In this document: positions 25,298 through 33,286 of the stretch, in pieces
Layout of the letters: every line of letters begins with the position of its first letter
How positions within the stretch are numbered: the stretch's first letter is position 1
DNA from: CADEFQ01 sp035433705
GTDB taxonomy: Bacteria; Pseudomonadota; Gammaproteobacteria; Steroidobacterales; Steroidobacteraceae
DNA length: 49,281 nt
Direction: 5' to 3'
Assembly (NCBI GenBank): GCA_035433705.1
Contig: DAORVK010000019.1
Coordinates: 1 to 49,281, forward strand
The notes under the pieces: model-generated
The model's database searches: none
What the model saw: only the letters and a program-made list of their open reading frames with translations
Told to the model about the DNA's origin: nothing
Made by a program: the position numbers and the translations under genes

Positions 25298-26512
25298 ATG
25301 GGCGCTTACGAGTACACCGCCCTCGACGCCGCGGGACGCGAGAAAAAAGGGGTCCTGGAAGGCGACACCGCGAAGCACGTCCGCCAGCTGCTGCGCGAGC
25401 GCGAGCTGCTGCCGGTCACCGTCACTGAAGCGGCCCGCGAGGAAGCCCGCCGGCAGCGCAAGTTCGGCATCGCCCGCGGCGCATCCGCCACCGACCTCGC
25501 CCTGCTTACCCGCCAGCTCGCCACCCTGTCCAAGGCTGGTCTGCCGCTGGAAGAGGCGCTGCTCGCTGTGTCGCAGCAAACCGAGAAGCCGCGCGTGCAG
25601 AGCATCCTTCTCGGCGTGCGTTCACGCGTCATGGAGGGGCACACGCTCGCAAGCGGCTTCGCCGAGTTCCCGCGCGTGTTCCCCGAGATCTACCGTGCGA
25701 CGGTGTCTGCCGGCGAGCAGTCCGGGCACCTCGATGAAGTTCTCGAGCGGCTCGCCGACTACACCGAGGGCCGCGAGCTCACGCGTCAGAAGGTGCTCGG
25801 CGCGATGCTCTACCCCATCGTGCTGACGGTCATGTGCTTCGGCATCGTCACGGGACTGCTCGTGTACGTCGTACCGAAGGTCATCGAGGTCTTTGACACC
25901 GGCAAGGCACAACTGCCCCTGATGACGCGCATCCTGATCGGGGTGAGCGATTTTCTGCAGACCTGGGGCCTGTGGCTGCTTGCCGGCCTTGTGGTCGTAA
26001 TCGTCGGAGTCGGTCGATGGCTGAGAAATCCCGAGGCGCGCCGCCGCTACCACGAGTTCCAGCTGCGCCTGCCCCTGGTCGGACAGCTCGTGCGGGGGTT
26101 CAACACCGCACGCTTCACCCGCACGCTCAGCATCCTGACGGCGGCCGCGGTACCGGTACTCGAGGCGCTGCGTATCGCGGGCGAGGTCGTGACCAATATC
26201 CCGATGAAGAACGCCGTCGTCGAAGCCGGCCAGCGTGTGCGCGAAGGCGCGCCGATCGGCCGCTCGCTTGCCCAGAGCAAGCTCTTCCCGCCGATGACGA
26301 TCCACCTCATTTCGAGCGGCGAATCAAGTGGCAAGCTCGAGACGATGCTCGAGCGCGCGGCCGTGAGCCAGGAGCGTGAGCTCGACGGTATCCTGGCGGC
26401 GCTCGTCGGCCTCCTCGGCCCGCTGCTGATCGTTGTCATGGGCCTGTTCGTGATGGGCATCGTATTTGCAATGCTGCTGCCGATCTTCGAGATGAACGCA
26501 TTGATTCGCTGA
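25298..26512 (+). CDS. gspF: Type II secretion system inner-membrane protein GspF
   Basis: A 404-residue platform protein with two T2SSF domains. The N terminus MGAYEYTALDAAGREKKGVLEGD is canonical, and three membrane segments lie at about residues 170-195, 220-240 and 375-400. Family motifs include FPRVFPEIYRATVSAGEQSG and FPPMTIHLISSGESSGKLE. Length is standard. A 103-nt spacer separates it from gspE, with a weak GC hairpin (CTGGGG at 25245, CCCCAG at 25269) and no promoter seen. No gspG or other pseudopilin gene follows. Confidence 0.94.
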   Translation: MGAYEYTALDAAGREKKGVLEGDTAKHVRQLLRERELLPVTVTEAAREEARRQRKFGIARGASATDLALLTRQLATLSKAGLPLEEALLAVSQQTEKPRVQSILLGVRSRVMEGHTLASGFAEFPRVFPEIYRATVSAGEQSGHLDEVLERLADYTEGRELTRQKVLGAMLYPIVLTVMCFGIVTGLLVYVVPKVIEVFDTGKAQLPLMTRILIGVSDFLQTWGLWLLAGLVVVIVGVGRWLRNPEARRRYHEFQLRLPLVGQLVRGFNTARFTRTLSILTAAAVPVLEALRIAGEVVTNIPMKNAVVEAGQRVREGAPIGRSLAQSKLFPPMTIHLISSGESSGKLETMLERAAVSQERELDGILAALVGLLGPLLIVVMGLFVMGIVFAMLLPIFEMNALIR

Positions 26513-26577
26513 GGTCCCACCGCTCCGTGACGTCGGCCGTTGCGCCCGGACGCGTTTCGCGCTAAATCTCTGCCGCC

Positions 26578-26856
26578 ATGAGCGAGAAACCCGAGTCGGA
26601 AGAATTCGACGACGAGGAAGAGGAAGAGGACAGTGCCTCGGTCGAGGATCTCGATCTCGATCGCGTCATCAAGGATCTCGACCTCGCCAAGCGCCGGGGC
26701 CAGAAGCTCGGTGATCCCGCGTGGCGTCGCCTCGAGCGCCTGCTCGAAGAGAAGCGCACAGCCGAACAGGTGAGCGATTTCGAAGACTATGACATCGGCG
26801 GCGAGGGCGGCGCAGGCGGCGCGGGCGGCGCAGGTCCGAAGAAGAAGCGCCGGTAG
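26578..26856 (+). CDS. Small acidic protein with a basic tail, function unknown
   Basis: A 92-residue protein with an unusual charge layout: residues 2-30 are almost all Glu/Asp (EEFDDEEEEEDSASVEDLD), the middle is a mixed-charge helix (DPAWRRLERLLEEKRTAEQ) followed by SDFEDYDI, then a Gly/Ala repeat and a PKKKRR end. The middle part is reminiscent of the small PA3496-type proteins of gammaproteobacteria, but I would not assign it firmly. No good ribosome-binding site precedes ATG 26578. It lies 65 nt after gspF in the same direction, where gspG would be expected. Confidence 0.6.
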   Translation: MSEKPESEEFDDEEEEEDSASVEDLDLDRVIKDLDLAKRRGQKLGDPAWRRLERLLEEKRTAEQVSDFEDYDIGGEGGAGGAGGAGPKKKRR

Positions 26857-26901
26857 GCAGCCCCCCCGAGCGCCCCGTGCCCGGCACGATGGGCCGCGGG
26901 A

Positions 26902-28938
26902 TCAACGGTCATCAACGGGCTCCGCGCTCACCATCGTCAGCACGTCGTAGCTCGCGACCACCTCACCGTGCTGGTTCGTGATCTCCGTATCCCAAGTCAC
27001 CTCGCCGTAGCCTTTCCCGGCGCGCAGCGACTTCGACTTGCACGTGAGTCGCACCCTGATTCGATCGCCCGGCCGAACGGGTTTTGCGAACCGCAACCGC
27101 TCGAGGCCGTAGTTCGCGAGCACCGGCCCGTACGGAGGATCGACGAAGAGCCCCGCCGCGGCCGATATGAGGAAGTAGCCGTGCGCCACGCGTCCGCCGA
27201 AGAGTGGATTGCGCCGGGCGGCCGCTTCGTCCATATGGGCGTAGAAAGTGTCGCCGGTGAGCTGCGCGAAGCGCTCAATGTCCTCGAGTGTCACCTCCCT
27301 CTCGCCCGAATGCAGCGTCTCGCCGACGGCAAGCTCGTGCAGGGTGCGGCGGAACGGGTGTACCGCGCCAGTGATCTCCCTGGCGCCGCGCACCCAGCGA
27401 CCGGTGATCGCCGTGATCATCGTGGGGCTGCCCTGCAATGCGGTGCGCTGCAGGTAGTGCATCACACCGCGCAGGCCGCCCATTTCCTCGCCACCCCCTG
27501 CCCGGCCAGGTCCACCGTGCACGAGACCCGGTAGCGGCGCCCCATGGCCTGTGGATTCGCGCACGCAATCACGGTCAACGAACAGGAGGCGTCCGTGATA
27601 GGGCGCAAGGCCCAGCGCCAGTTCGCGCGCTACGCCCTCATCCGCCGTGAACACCGATGCGACGAGACTGCCCTCGCCGCGGCGTGCAAAGTCGACCGCT
27701 TCGGCCGTCGATGTATAGGGCAGGGCCGTGCACACGGGCCCGAAGGCCTCCACCGTGTGCACGTACTGTGCTCCCGCGGGGTTTCGCGCAAGGAGCAGTG
27801 TCGGTGCGACGAAAGCACCGCGCTCGAAGTCAGCGCCAACAGGTTCGAGCCTGGCATCGCTCACGAGATCGGCCTCGCGGCGCAGTTCAGAGAGGCGCGC
27901 CAGCACTTCGCGTCGCTGGCCGAGCGTTGCGAGTGGCCCCATGCGCACGTCTTCCCGTCGTGGGTCACCGACGACGACGCTGCCGAGCGCCGCGCGGATC
28001 GCCTCCGCGACGACATCGAGTCGCCCCGCCGGGACCAGCGCCTTGCGAATGGCCGTACACTTCTGGCCGGCCTTGGCGGTCATCTCGCGTACCACTTCGC
28101 GCACGAAGGCCTCGAACTCCGGATCGCCTGGCGCCACGTCGGCGCCGAGCACACAGGAGTTGATCGAGTCCGTTTCCGCGATGAAGCGCACCGCGCTCCT
28201 GAGCACGGCCGGATGACTGCGCAACTGATTGGCCGTGGTCGCAGAGCCGGTGAACGAGACAATGTCCTGTCCGGAGAGGTGCGTAAACAGATCGCCAAGG
28301 CTGCCGCAGACGAGCTGAACGGCGCCTTCCGGCAAGAGCCCGCTCTCGATGATGCGCCGGAAGACGAGTTCCGCGAGATACGAGGTGGCCGTCGCGGGCT
28401 TGACGATCGCCGGCACGCCCGCCAGCAGCGTGGGCGCGAGCTTCTCGAGCATGCTCCAGACCGGGAAGTTGAACGCATTGATGTGCAGCGCCGCGCCCTC
28501 GCGCGGCACGCAGATATGCTGCCCGATGAAACTACCCGTCTTCGAAAGTGGCTCGACGTCCCCGTCCACGAACACTTGGCTGTTCGGCAGCTCGCGGACC
28601 CCGCGGCTCGCGTAGGCGAACAGCGTACCGATGCCGCCGTCGATGTCGATCCATGAATCCGCGCGCGTCGCTCCCGTTGCGAAAGAAAGCGTGTAGAACT
28701 CTTCCTTCAATTCCGAGAGGCGCTTCGCGAGCGCCTTCAGCAGCGCAGCACGCTCGTGAAAGGTGAGGCCCCGCAGCGCCGGCCCGCCCACCTGGCGCGC
28801 ATGGGCGAGCACGCCAGCGAAATGGATGCCCGCGGTGGACGCTGTGGCAATCACCTGCCCGGTCGTCGCATCCCGCAGCTGCTGAAGGTCGCGGTCGCCC
28901 GCGTGCCAGCGGCCCGCCACGTAGCTTTTCAGTTGCAT
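26902..28938 (-). CDS. paaZ: Bifunctional oxepin-CoA hydrolase / semialdehyde dehydrogenase PaaZ
   Basis: A 678-residue fusion that opens the oxepin-CoA ring and oxidises the resulting aldehyde to 3-oxo-5,6-dehydrosuberyl-CoA. The N-terminal aldehyde dehydrogenase domain (1-520) has catalytic Cys294 (AGQKCTAIRKA) and Glu255 (RFIAETDSINSC). The C-terminal MaoC-like hydratase (about 530-678) has Asp563 and His568 in GDTFYAHMDE. These match E. coli PaaZ residues within one or two positions. It is the last gene of the operon, 27 nt after paaG, and converges on the small acidic gene. Confidence 0.96.
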   Translation of the reverse strand: MQLKSYVAGRWHAGDRDLQQLRDATTGQVIATASTAGIHFAGVLAHARQVGGPALRGLTFHERAALLKALAKRLSELKEEFYTLSFATGATRADSWIDIDGGIGTLFAYASRGVRELPNSQVFVDGDVEPLSKTGSFIGQHICVPREGAALHINAFNFPVWSMLEKLAPTLLAGVPAIVKPATATSYLAELVFRRIIESGLLPEGAVQLVCGSLGDLFTHLSGQDIVSFTGSATTANQLRSHPAVLRSAVRFIAETDSINSCVLGADVAPGDPEFEAFVREVVREMTAKAGQKCTAIRKALVPAGRLDVVAEAIRAALGSVVVGDPRREDVRMGPLATLGQRREVLARLSELRREADLVSDARLEPVGADFERGAFVAPTLLLARNPAGAQYVHTVEAFGPVCTALPYTSTAEAVDFARRGEGSLVASVFTADEGVARELALGLAPYHGRLLFVDRDCVRESTGHGAPLPGLVHGGPGRAGGGEEMGGLRGVMHYLQRTALQGSPTMITAITGRWVRGAREITGAVHPFRRTLHELAVGETLHSGEREVTLEDIERFAQLTGDTFYAHMDEAAARRNPLFGGRVAHGYFLISAAAGLFVDPPYGPVLANYGLERLRFAKPVRPGDRIRVRLTCKSKSLRAGKGYGEVTWDTEITNQHGEVVASYDVLTMVSAEPVDDR

Positions 28939-28965
28939 GCGAGTGCCGCCCTGGTCATGAGCGCC

Positions 28966-29754
28966 TCACCGGCCCGTGAACGCGGGTGCGCGCTTGCCCG
29001 CGAATGCGGCGACGCCTTCCGCATAGTCGGCGGTGCCTCCGAGTTCAGACTGAAAGTCGCGCTCGATGTCGAGCTGTGCCACGAGTGGGCGCCCCCAGGA
29101 TTCGTACAGGGCCTGCTTCGTGCGCGCCAGGCCGCGCGTCGGCGCCGCGGCGAGCTGGGTCGCAAGTTCCTCGATCGCCTGCGGAAACGCGGCATCCTCC
29201 ACGCAGCGCCAGATGAGGCCCCACTGCGCAGCCTCTTGCGCACCGAGCTTGTCACCCAGGAGCGCGAGACCCATGGCGCGCGCCTGGCCTACGAGCCGCG
29301 GCAGGCTCCAGGTGCCTCCGGAGTCCGGCACGAGCCCGAGCTTGCAGAACGACTGGATGAAGCTTGCGGAGCGCGCCGCAATCACGAGATCGCAGGCGAG
29401 CGCGATGTTGGCCCCGGCGCCCGCCGCGACGCCGTTCACCGCAGCGATCACCGGCAACGGGAGGTTGCGCAGGGCGAGCACCAGGGGCTTGTAGTGCTCT
29501 TCGATGGAATCTCCGAGATCGACCGGGCCTGCATCCGGCGCCACGGCGCGATCAGCGAGATCCTGGCCTGCGCAGAAGGCGCGCCCCGCGCCAGTGAGCA
29601 CGAGCACCCGTGCGCCCTCCGGCACGACGCGAGCGAGCGCTGCGCGCACCTCCTCATGCATCGTCGTATTGAAACTGTTCAGCTTCCCGGGCCGGTTGAG
29701 CGTGAGCCGGGCGATCCCGCGCTCGACGCTGAAAAGGAGGGTCTCGAATGGCAT
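28966..29754 (-). CDS. paaG: 1,2-epoxyphenylacetyl-CoA isomerase PaaG
   Basis: A 262-residue crotonase-fold enzyme that isomerises ring-1,2-epoxyphenylacetyl-CoA to oxepin-CoA. Typical features are LTLNRPGKLNSFNTTMHEEV, GRAFCAGQDLADR, the oxyanion-hole segment AVNGVAAGAGANIALACDL and LGLVPDSGGTWSLPRLVG with the catalytic Asp. The start at 29754 (MPFETLLFSVERG) gives the conserved length; a longer open frame upstream only overlaps paaE. It starts 8 nt after the paaE stop. Confidence 0.94.
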   Translation of the reverse strand: MPFETLLFSVERGIARLTLNRPGKLNSFNTTMHEEVRAALARVVPEGARVLVLTGAGRAFCAGQDLADRAVAPDAGPVDLGDSIEEHYKPLVLALRNLPLPVIAAVNGVAAGAGANIALACDLVIAARSASFIQSFCKLGLVPDSGGTWSLPRLVGQARAMGLALLGDKLGAQEAAQWGLIWRCVEDAAFPQAIEELATQLAAAPTRGLARTKQALYESWGRPLVAQLDIERDFQSELGGTADYAEGVAAFAGKRAPAFTGR

Positions 29755-29762
29755 GTGGCGCC

Positions 29763-30842
29763 CTATTCGTCGTAGGTTATTTCGAGCTCGGCTGTGACCG
29801 GATGCGCCTGGCAGCAGAGCACGAAGCCCTCGGCGACCTCCCAGTCCTCGAGTGCATGATTCCCATCCATCACGACCTTGCCCTTCAGCACTTTCGCCCG
29901 GCAGGTCGAACAGACGCCCGCGCGACAGGAGTACGGCAGGTGAAACCCCGCGCGCTCGGCCGCGTCGAGCACTGCCGCGCCGCCTTGCCCTGCCATGCTG
30001 AAGCTGCGGCGACGGCCGTCCATCACGACCGTGACCCGGGTGTCCTGCGCTACGACTGCGGTCGCGGGGGCGAATGCCGGCATGGCCGCGACGGCCGCCG
30101 GTGGCGCAGTGACGCCGAAGCACTCGCTATGCATGCGGCCCGTGGCGCCGAGCTCGCGCAGTGTGCGCGCAACCTCGTCGTTCATCGGGCCGGGGCCGCA
30201 AAGAAAGAACTCGTCGATCGCCGTCACGTCGAAGAAGACACGCGCGAACTCGCGCACGCGCACCGCGTCGATCCGCCCGTTCAGCAGCTCGATCTCCTGC
30301 GGCTCCCGGCTCATCAGGAAATGCACTGCGAATCGCGCCGGGTAGCGATTCTTGAGCGCCATCACCTCCTCGAGAAACATGGTGCTCCCGGCGGTGCGAT
30401 TGCCGTAGAAGAGGATGAAGCTGCTCTGCGGCTCGCGCTCGAGCACGGTGGCTGCGATCGACAGCACCGGCGTGATGCCGCTGCCGGCAACGAATGCGAC
30501 ATGACGCCTTGCGCGCTTCGGCTCGAGCTGCGTGTGGAAGCTGCCGTTCGGCGTGAGCACATCGATCGACTCGCCGACCGCGAGGCGGCGGGCGAGAAAC
30601 TGCGATACGCGGCCCTGCGCCTGCTCGCGCACGCCAATCCGCAACTCGGTGCTGCCCTCGGGGCTCACGATGGAATAGGTACGCCTCTCTTCCCCTGCCA
30701 GATCGATGCGCACGGCGAGATGCTGGCCGGCGGTGAAGCGGTAATCGTCGCGCAGCGCCGCGGGCACCTCGAAAGCAAGGCAGACTGCGTCGTCGGCGAT
30801 GCCGGTCCTCGCCGTCAGCTTGAGCGGGTGGAACCTGAGCAT
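29763..30842 (-). CDS. paaE: Phenylacetyl-CoA epoxidase reductase subunit PaaE
   Basis: A 359-residue iron-sulfur flavoprotein that passes electrons from NADPH to the PaaA diiron centre. The FAD domain has RRTYSIVSPEG, the NAD(P) domain has FVAGSGITPVLSIAATVL and FFLCGPGPMNDEV, and the C-terminal ferredoxin carries SCRAGVCSTCRAKV plus a last Cys in FVLCCQAHP (CX4CX2C...C). The start at 30842 gives MLRFHPLKLTART and the usual length; it lies 4 nt after the paaD stop. A longer frame upstream overlaps paaD and is not coding. Confidence 0.95.
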   Translation of the reverse strand: MLRFHPLKLTARTGIADDAVCLAFEVPAALRDDYRFTAGQHLAVRIDLAGEERRTYSIVSPEGSTELRIGVREQAQGRVSQFLARRLAVGESIDVLTPNGSFHTQLEPKRARRHVAFVAGSGITPVLSIAATVLEREPQSSFILFYGNRTAGSTMFLEEVMALKNRYPARFAVHFLMSREPQEIELLNGRIDAVRVREFARVFFDVTAIDEFFLCGPGPMNDEVARTLRELGATGRMHSECFGVTAPPAAVAAMPAFAPATAVVAQDTRVTVVMDGRRRSFSMAGQGGAAVLDAAERAGFHLPYSCRAGVCSTCRAKVLKGKVVMDGNHALEDWEVAEGFVLCCQAHPVTAELEITYDE

Positions 30843-30846
30843 CGGA

Positions 30847-31326
30847 TCAGAGGCACTTGAAGTGATCGAAAGGCTCGAGGCAGCGCATGCAACGATAGAG
30901 CGCCTTGCAGGGTGTGGAGCCGAACTCGGAGAGCTTCGTCGTGGAGAGCGAGCCACACTGCGGGCAGGCCACCGGCCCTGCCGAGGGGGGCGCAATCCCG
31001 TAGTCGTGGAGCTTGCTGCGACCTTCAGCGGTGATCCATTCCGTGGTCCACGGTGGCGCGAGGACGTCGACGATCCGCACCTCGCCATAGCCGCCTCGCC
31101 GCAGCGTCTGCTCGACATCTGCCTTGATGACACTCGTCGCCGGACAGCCCGAATAGGTGGGCGACACGCCCACTTCGACCGCACCGTTCGCCGCCACGCG
31201 CACATGCCTGATGAGGCCGAGATCGACGATGGACAGCACCGGAATCTCGGGATCCAGCACGTCAGCGAGCCGAACTCTTACGTCCGCTTCGATGGCCGTG
31301 ACATCGGCTTCCATGACCGGGTTCAC
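30847..31326 (-). CDS. paaD: Phenylacetate-CoA oxygenase assembly protein PaaD
   Basis: A 159-residue protein of the MIP18/DUF59 family needed for iron-sulfur maturation of the epoxidase reductase. The DUF59 core is visible as VLDPEIPVLSIVDLGLIR and VSPTYSGCPATSVIKADVE. The C-terminal zinc-ribbon-like part has CPQCGS, STPCKALYRCMRCLEPFDHFKC, which is diagnostic for PaaD. The GTG start at 31326 overlaps the paaC stop by 4 nt; an ATG at 31314 is an alternative. Confidence 0.94.
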   Translation of the reverse strand: MNPVMEADVTAIEADVRVRLADVLDPEIPVLSIVDLGLIRHVRVAANGAVEVGVSPTYSGCPATSVIKADVEQTLRRGGYGEVRIVDVLAPPWTTEWITAEGRSKLHDYGIAPPSAGPVACPQCGSLSTTKLSEFGSTPCKALYRCMRCLEPFDHFKCL

Positions 31327-32090
31327 CAGCGCGCTCCCGGATGCGCGCGCTGCAGCACCTGCATTTGCGCGAGCACGCGGCCAAGGTGCTCACCATGCTC
31401 GCCTCGTTTGCCAAACCAGCGCCACGGCCGATCCCCGGGGCGCTCGAGCGTCGCTTCCGCCAGCGTGGCTGCGACCTGTCGCTCCCAGTCGCTCCGGACG
31501 GCATCGAGGTCCGCGCCGATACCCGCGGCGCGCATCTCGCGATCGATGTCGTCCGCGTGAAAGAGCTCTGCAGTAAAGGGCCAGAGCCTCTCGAGCGAGC
31601 CCTGCACCCGCGCGTGGCTCTCCGCGGTGCCATCACCAAGGCGCAGGATCCACCCCGAGCTGTATCGCAAGTGATAGCGGGCCTCCTTGACGCCCTTCGC
31701 GGCGATGGCCGCCAGCCCGGTGTCGCCCGAGGTCGCCAGGCGTTCATAAAGCGGCAACTGCCAGGCGTCAAAGAGGAACTGCCGCGCAATGGTGTCGCCG
31801 AAGTCGCCGTTCGGCTGCTCGACGAGCGTGGCGTTCACGAACTCGTCCTCGTTGCGAAAGTAAGCGAGCGTATCCTCGTCGCGGCCACGACCTTCGATCG
31901 AACCCGCATGGGTCAGCAGCAACCGGGCCTGACCGAGGAGATCGAGCGCGGTGTTGCCGAGCCCCAGGTCCTCCTCGAGCGCCGGCGCATGCCCGATCAG
32001 CTCGCCGAGGCGCTGCGCCAGCACAAGGTTCGTATCGGCGAGCCGCAGCACGTAAGTGAAATGACTCCGGCCCGCCTGCGCCGTGTTCAC
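31323..32090 (-). CDS. paaC: Phenylacetyl-CoA epoxidase structural subunit PaaC
   Basis: A 255-residue ferritin-like protein that pairs with PaaA but has a degenerate metal site. Family blocks include YVLRLADTNLVLAQRLGELI, GLGNTALDLLGQARLLLTHA and AAKGVKEARYHLRYSSGWIL. Length is typical (E. coli PaaC 248). The GTG start at 32090 overlaps the paaB stop by 4 nt. Confidence 0.95.
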   Translation of the reverse strand: MNTAQAGRSHFTYVLRLADTNLVLAQRLGELIGHAPALEEDLGLGNTALDLLGQARLLLTHAGSIEGRGRDEDTLAYFRNEDEFVNATLVEQPNGDFGDTIARQFLFDAWQLPLYERLATSGDTGLAAIAAKGVKEARYHLRYSSGWILRLGDGTAESHARVQGSLERLWPFTAELFHADDIDREMRAAGIGADLDAVRSDWERQVAATLAEATLERPGDRPWRWFGKRGEHGEHLGRVLAQMQVLQRAHPGARW

Positions 32091-32377
32091 AGCGTCTTCA
32101 CCTCATCCGGAATGTCGTAAAAGGTCGGATGGCGGTAGATCTTGTCGCGTGCCGGCTCGAAGAAGGCGTCCGCCTCGGCCGGATCGGACGCGACGATCTC
32201 GCTCGACTTCACGACCCAGAGGCTGATGCCTTCCTGACGACGCGTGTACACATCGCGCGCATGCTCGAGCGCCATGCGCGCATCCACCGCGTGGAGGCTG
32301 CCGACGTGCTTGTGATCGAGGCCTCCACGGGCGCGGAGGAATACTTCGTAGAGCGGCCAGTCACGGGATGTCGTCAT
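32087..32377 (-). CDS. paaB: Phenylacetyl-CoA epoxidase subunit PaaB
   Basis: A 96-residue small subunit that bridges PaaAC heterodimers. WPLYEVFLRARGGLDHKHVG near the N terminus and the VYTRRQEGISLWVVKSSEI block are the family signature. The ATG at 32377 shares a base with the paaA stop; a GTG one codon upstream would add a single residue. Confidence 0.95.
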   Translation of the reverse strand: MTTSRDWPLYEVFLRARGGLDHKHVGSLHAVDARMALEHARDVYTRRQEGISLWVVKSSEIVASDPAEADAFFEPARDKIYRHPTFYDIPDEVKTL

Positions 32378-33279
32378 CACACGGCCTCGCGCTGTCTGCT
32401 GCGTTGCTTCCCGGCATAGGCGAGCGCGGCCTCGCGCACCCAGCGACCGTTCTCGTGCGCGCGGCGGCGCGCTTCGAGGCGTTCGCGGTTACAGGGACCG
32501 TTGCCGTTCAGTACCTCATGGAACTCGCTCCAGTCGATCGTCCCCTGCGGAATTCCCAAGCCGAGAAACGCCGCTTGCGGCACAGTGAACTCGATGAATC
32601 GCTCCCGCAACTCGTCGTTCGTGAAGCGCTTCACCTTCCAGCGCAGCGACTGTGCAGAGTGCTTCGACTCGGCGTCGGGAGGGCCGAACATCATCAGCGC
32701 GGGCCACCACCAGCGATCGAGCGCGTCCTGCGCCATGCGACGCTGGGCATCGGTGCCGCGTACGAGGCTGAGCATGATGTCGTAGCCCTGACGCTGGTGA
32801 AAGCTCTCTTCCTTGCAGATGCGCACCATCGCGCGGGCATAAGGCCCGTAGGAGCAGCGGCACAGCGGAATCTGGTTCATGATCGCCGCACCGTCGACGA
32901 GCCAGCCGATCGCGCCGATGTCGGCCCAGGTCGGCGTCGGGTAGTTGAAGATGCTCGAGTACCTGGCGGTGCCCGCAAGCAGCTCCTCGATCAGCGCAGC
33001 GCGCGTGACCCCGAGCGTTTCGGCCGCACCGTAGAGATAGGCACCGTGGCCGCCCTCATCCTGCACCTTCGCCATCAGGATCGCCTTGCGCTTCAGCGTG
33101 GGCGCGCGCGTGATCCAGTTGCCCTCAGGCAGCATGCCCACGATCTCGGAGTGGGCATGTTGCGACATCTGCCGGATCAGGGCGCGCCGGTAAGCGTCGG
33201 GCATCCAGTCCTTGGGCTCGATGCGCTCGTCGGCGTCGATCCGGGCCTGGAAGCGGGTCTCAAGCGCTGCGGTGTCCAT
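32377..33279 (-). CDS. paaA: Phenylacetyl-CoA epoxidase catalytic subunit PaaA
   Basis: A 300-residue diiron monooxygenase subunit that epoxidises the ring of phenylacetyl-CoA. Iron ligands are expected in the conserved segments AKVQDEGGHGAYLYGAAETL and RICKEESFHQRQGYDIMLSL, each with Glu and His spaced as in PaaA. Length is close to E. coli PaaA (309). ATG 33279 has a GAGGG box just upstream and follows the E2 stop by 7 nt, so the dehydrogenase and paa genes look co-transcribed. Confidence 0.96.
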   Translation of the reverse strand: MDTAALETRFQARIDADERIEPKDWMPDAYRRALIRQMSQHAHSEIVGMLPEGNWITRAPTLKRKAILMAKVQDEGGHGAYLYGAAETLGVTRAALIEELLAGTARYSSIFNYPTPTWADIGAIGWLVDGAAIMNQIPLCRCSYGPYARAMVRICKEESFHQRQGYDIMLSLVRGTDAQRRMAQDALDRWWWPALMMFGPPDAESKHSAQSLRWKVKRFTNDELRERFIEFTVPQAAFLGLGIPQGTIDWSEFHEVLNGNGPCNRERLEARRRAHENGRWVREAALAYAGKQRSRQREAV

Positions 33280-33286
33280 CACGCCC

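Noticed and set aside
26836..26853. PKKKRR end of the small acidic protein as a nuclear localisation signal
   Set aside because: Resembles the SV40 signal, but nothing else suggests an effector; a short basic tail is enough explanation.
29755..30123. Upstream extension of the paaG frame
   Set aside because: Lies inside paaE in another frame; the conserved N terminus starts at 29754.
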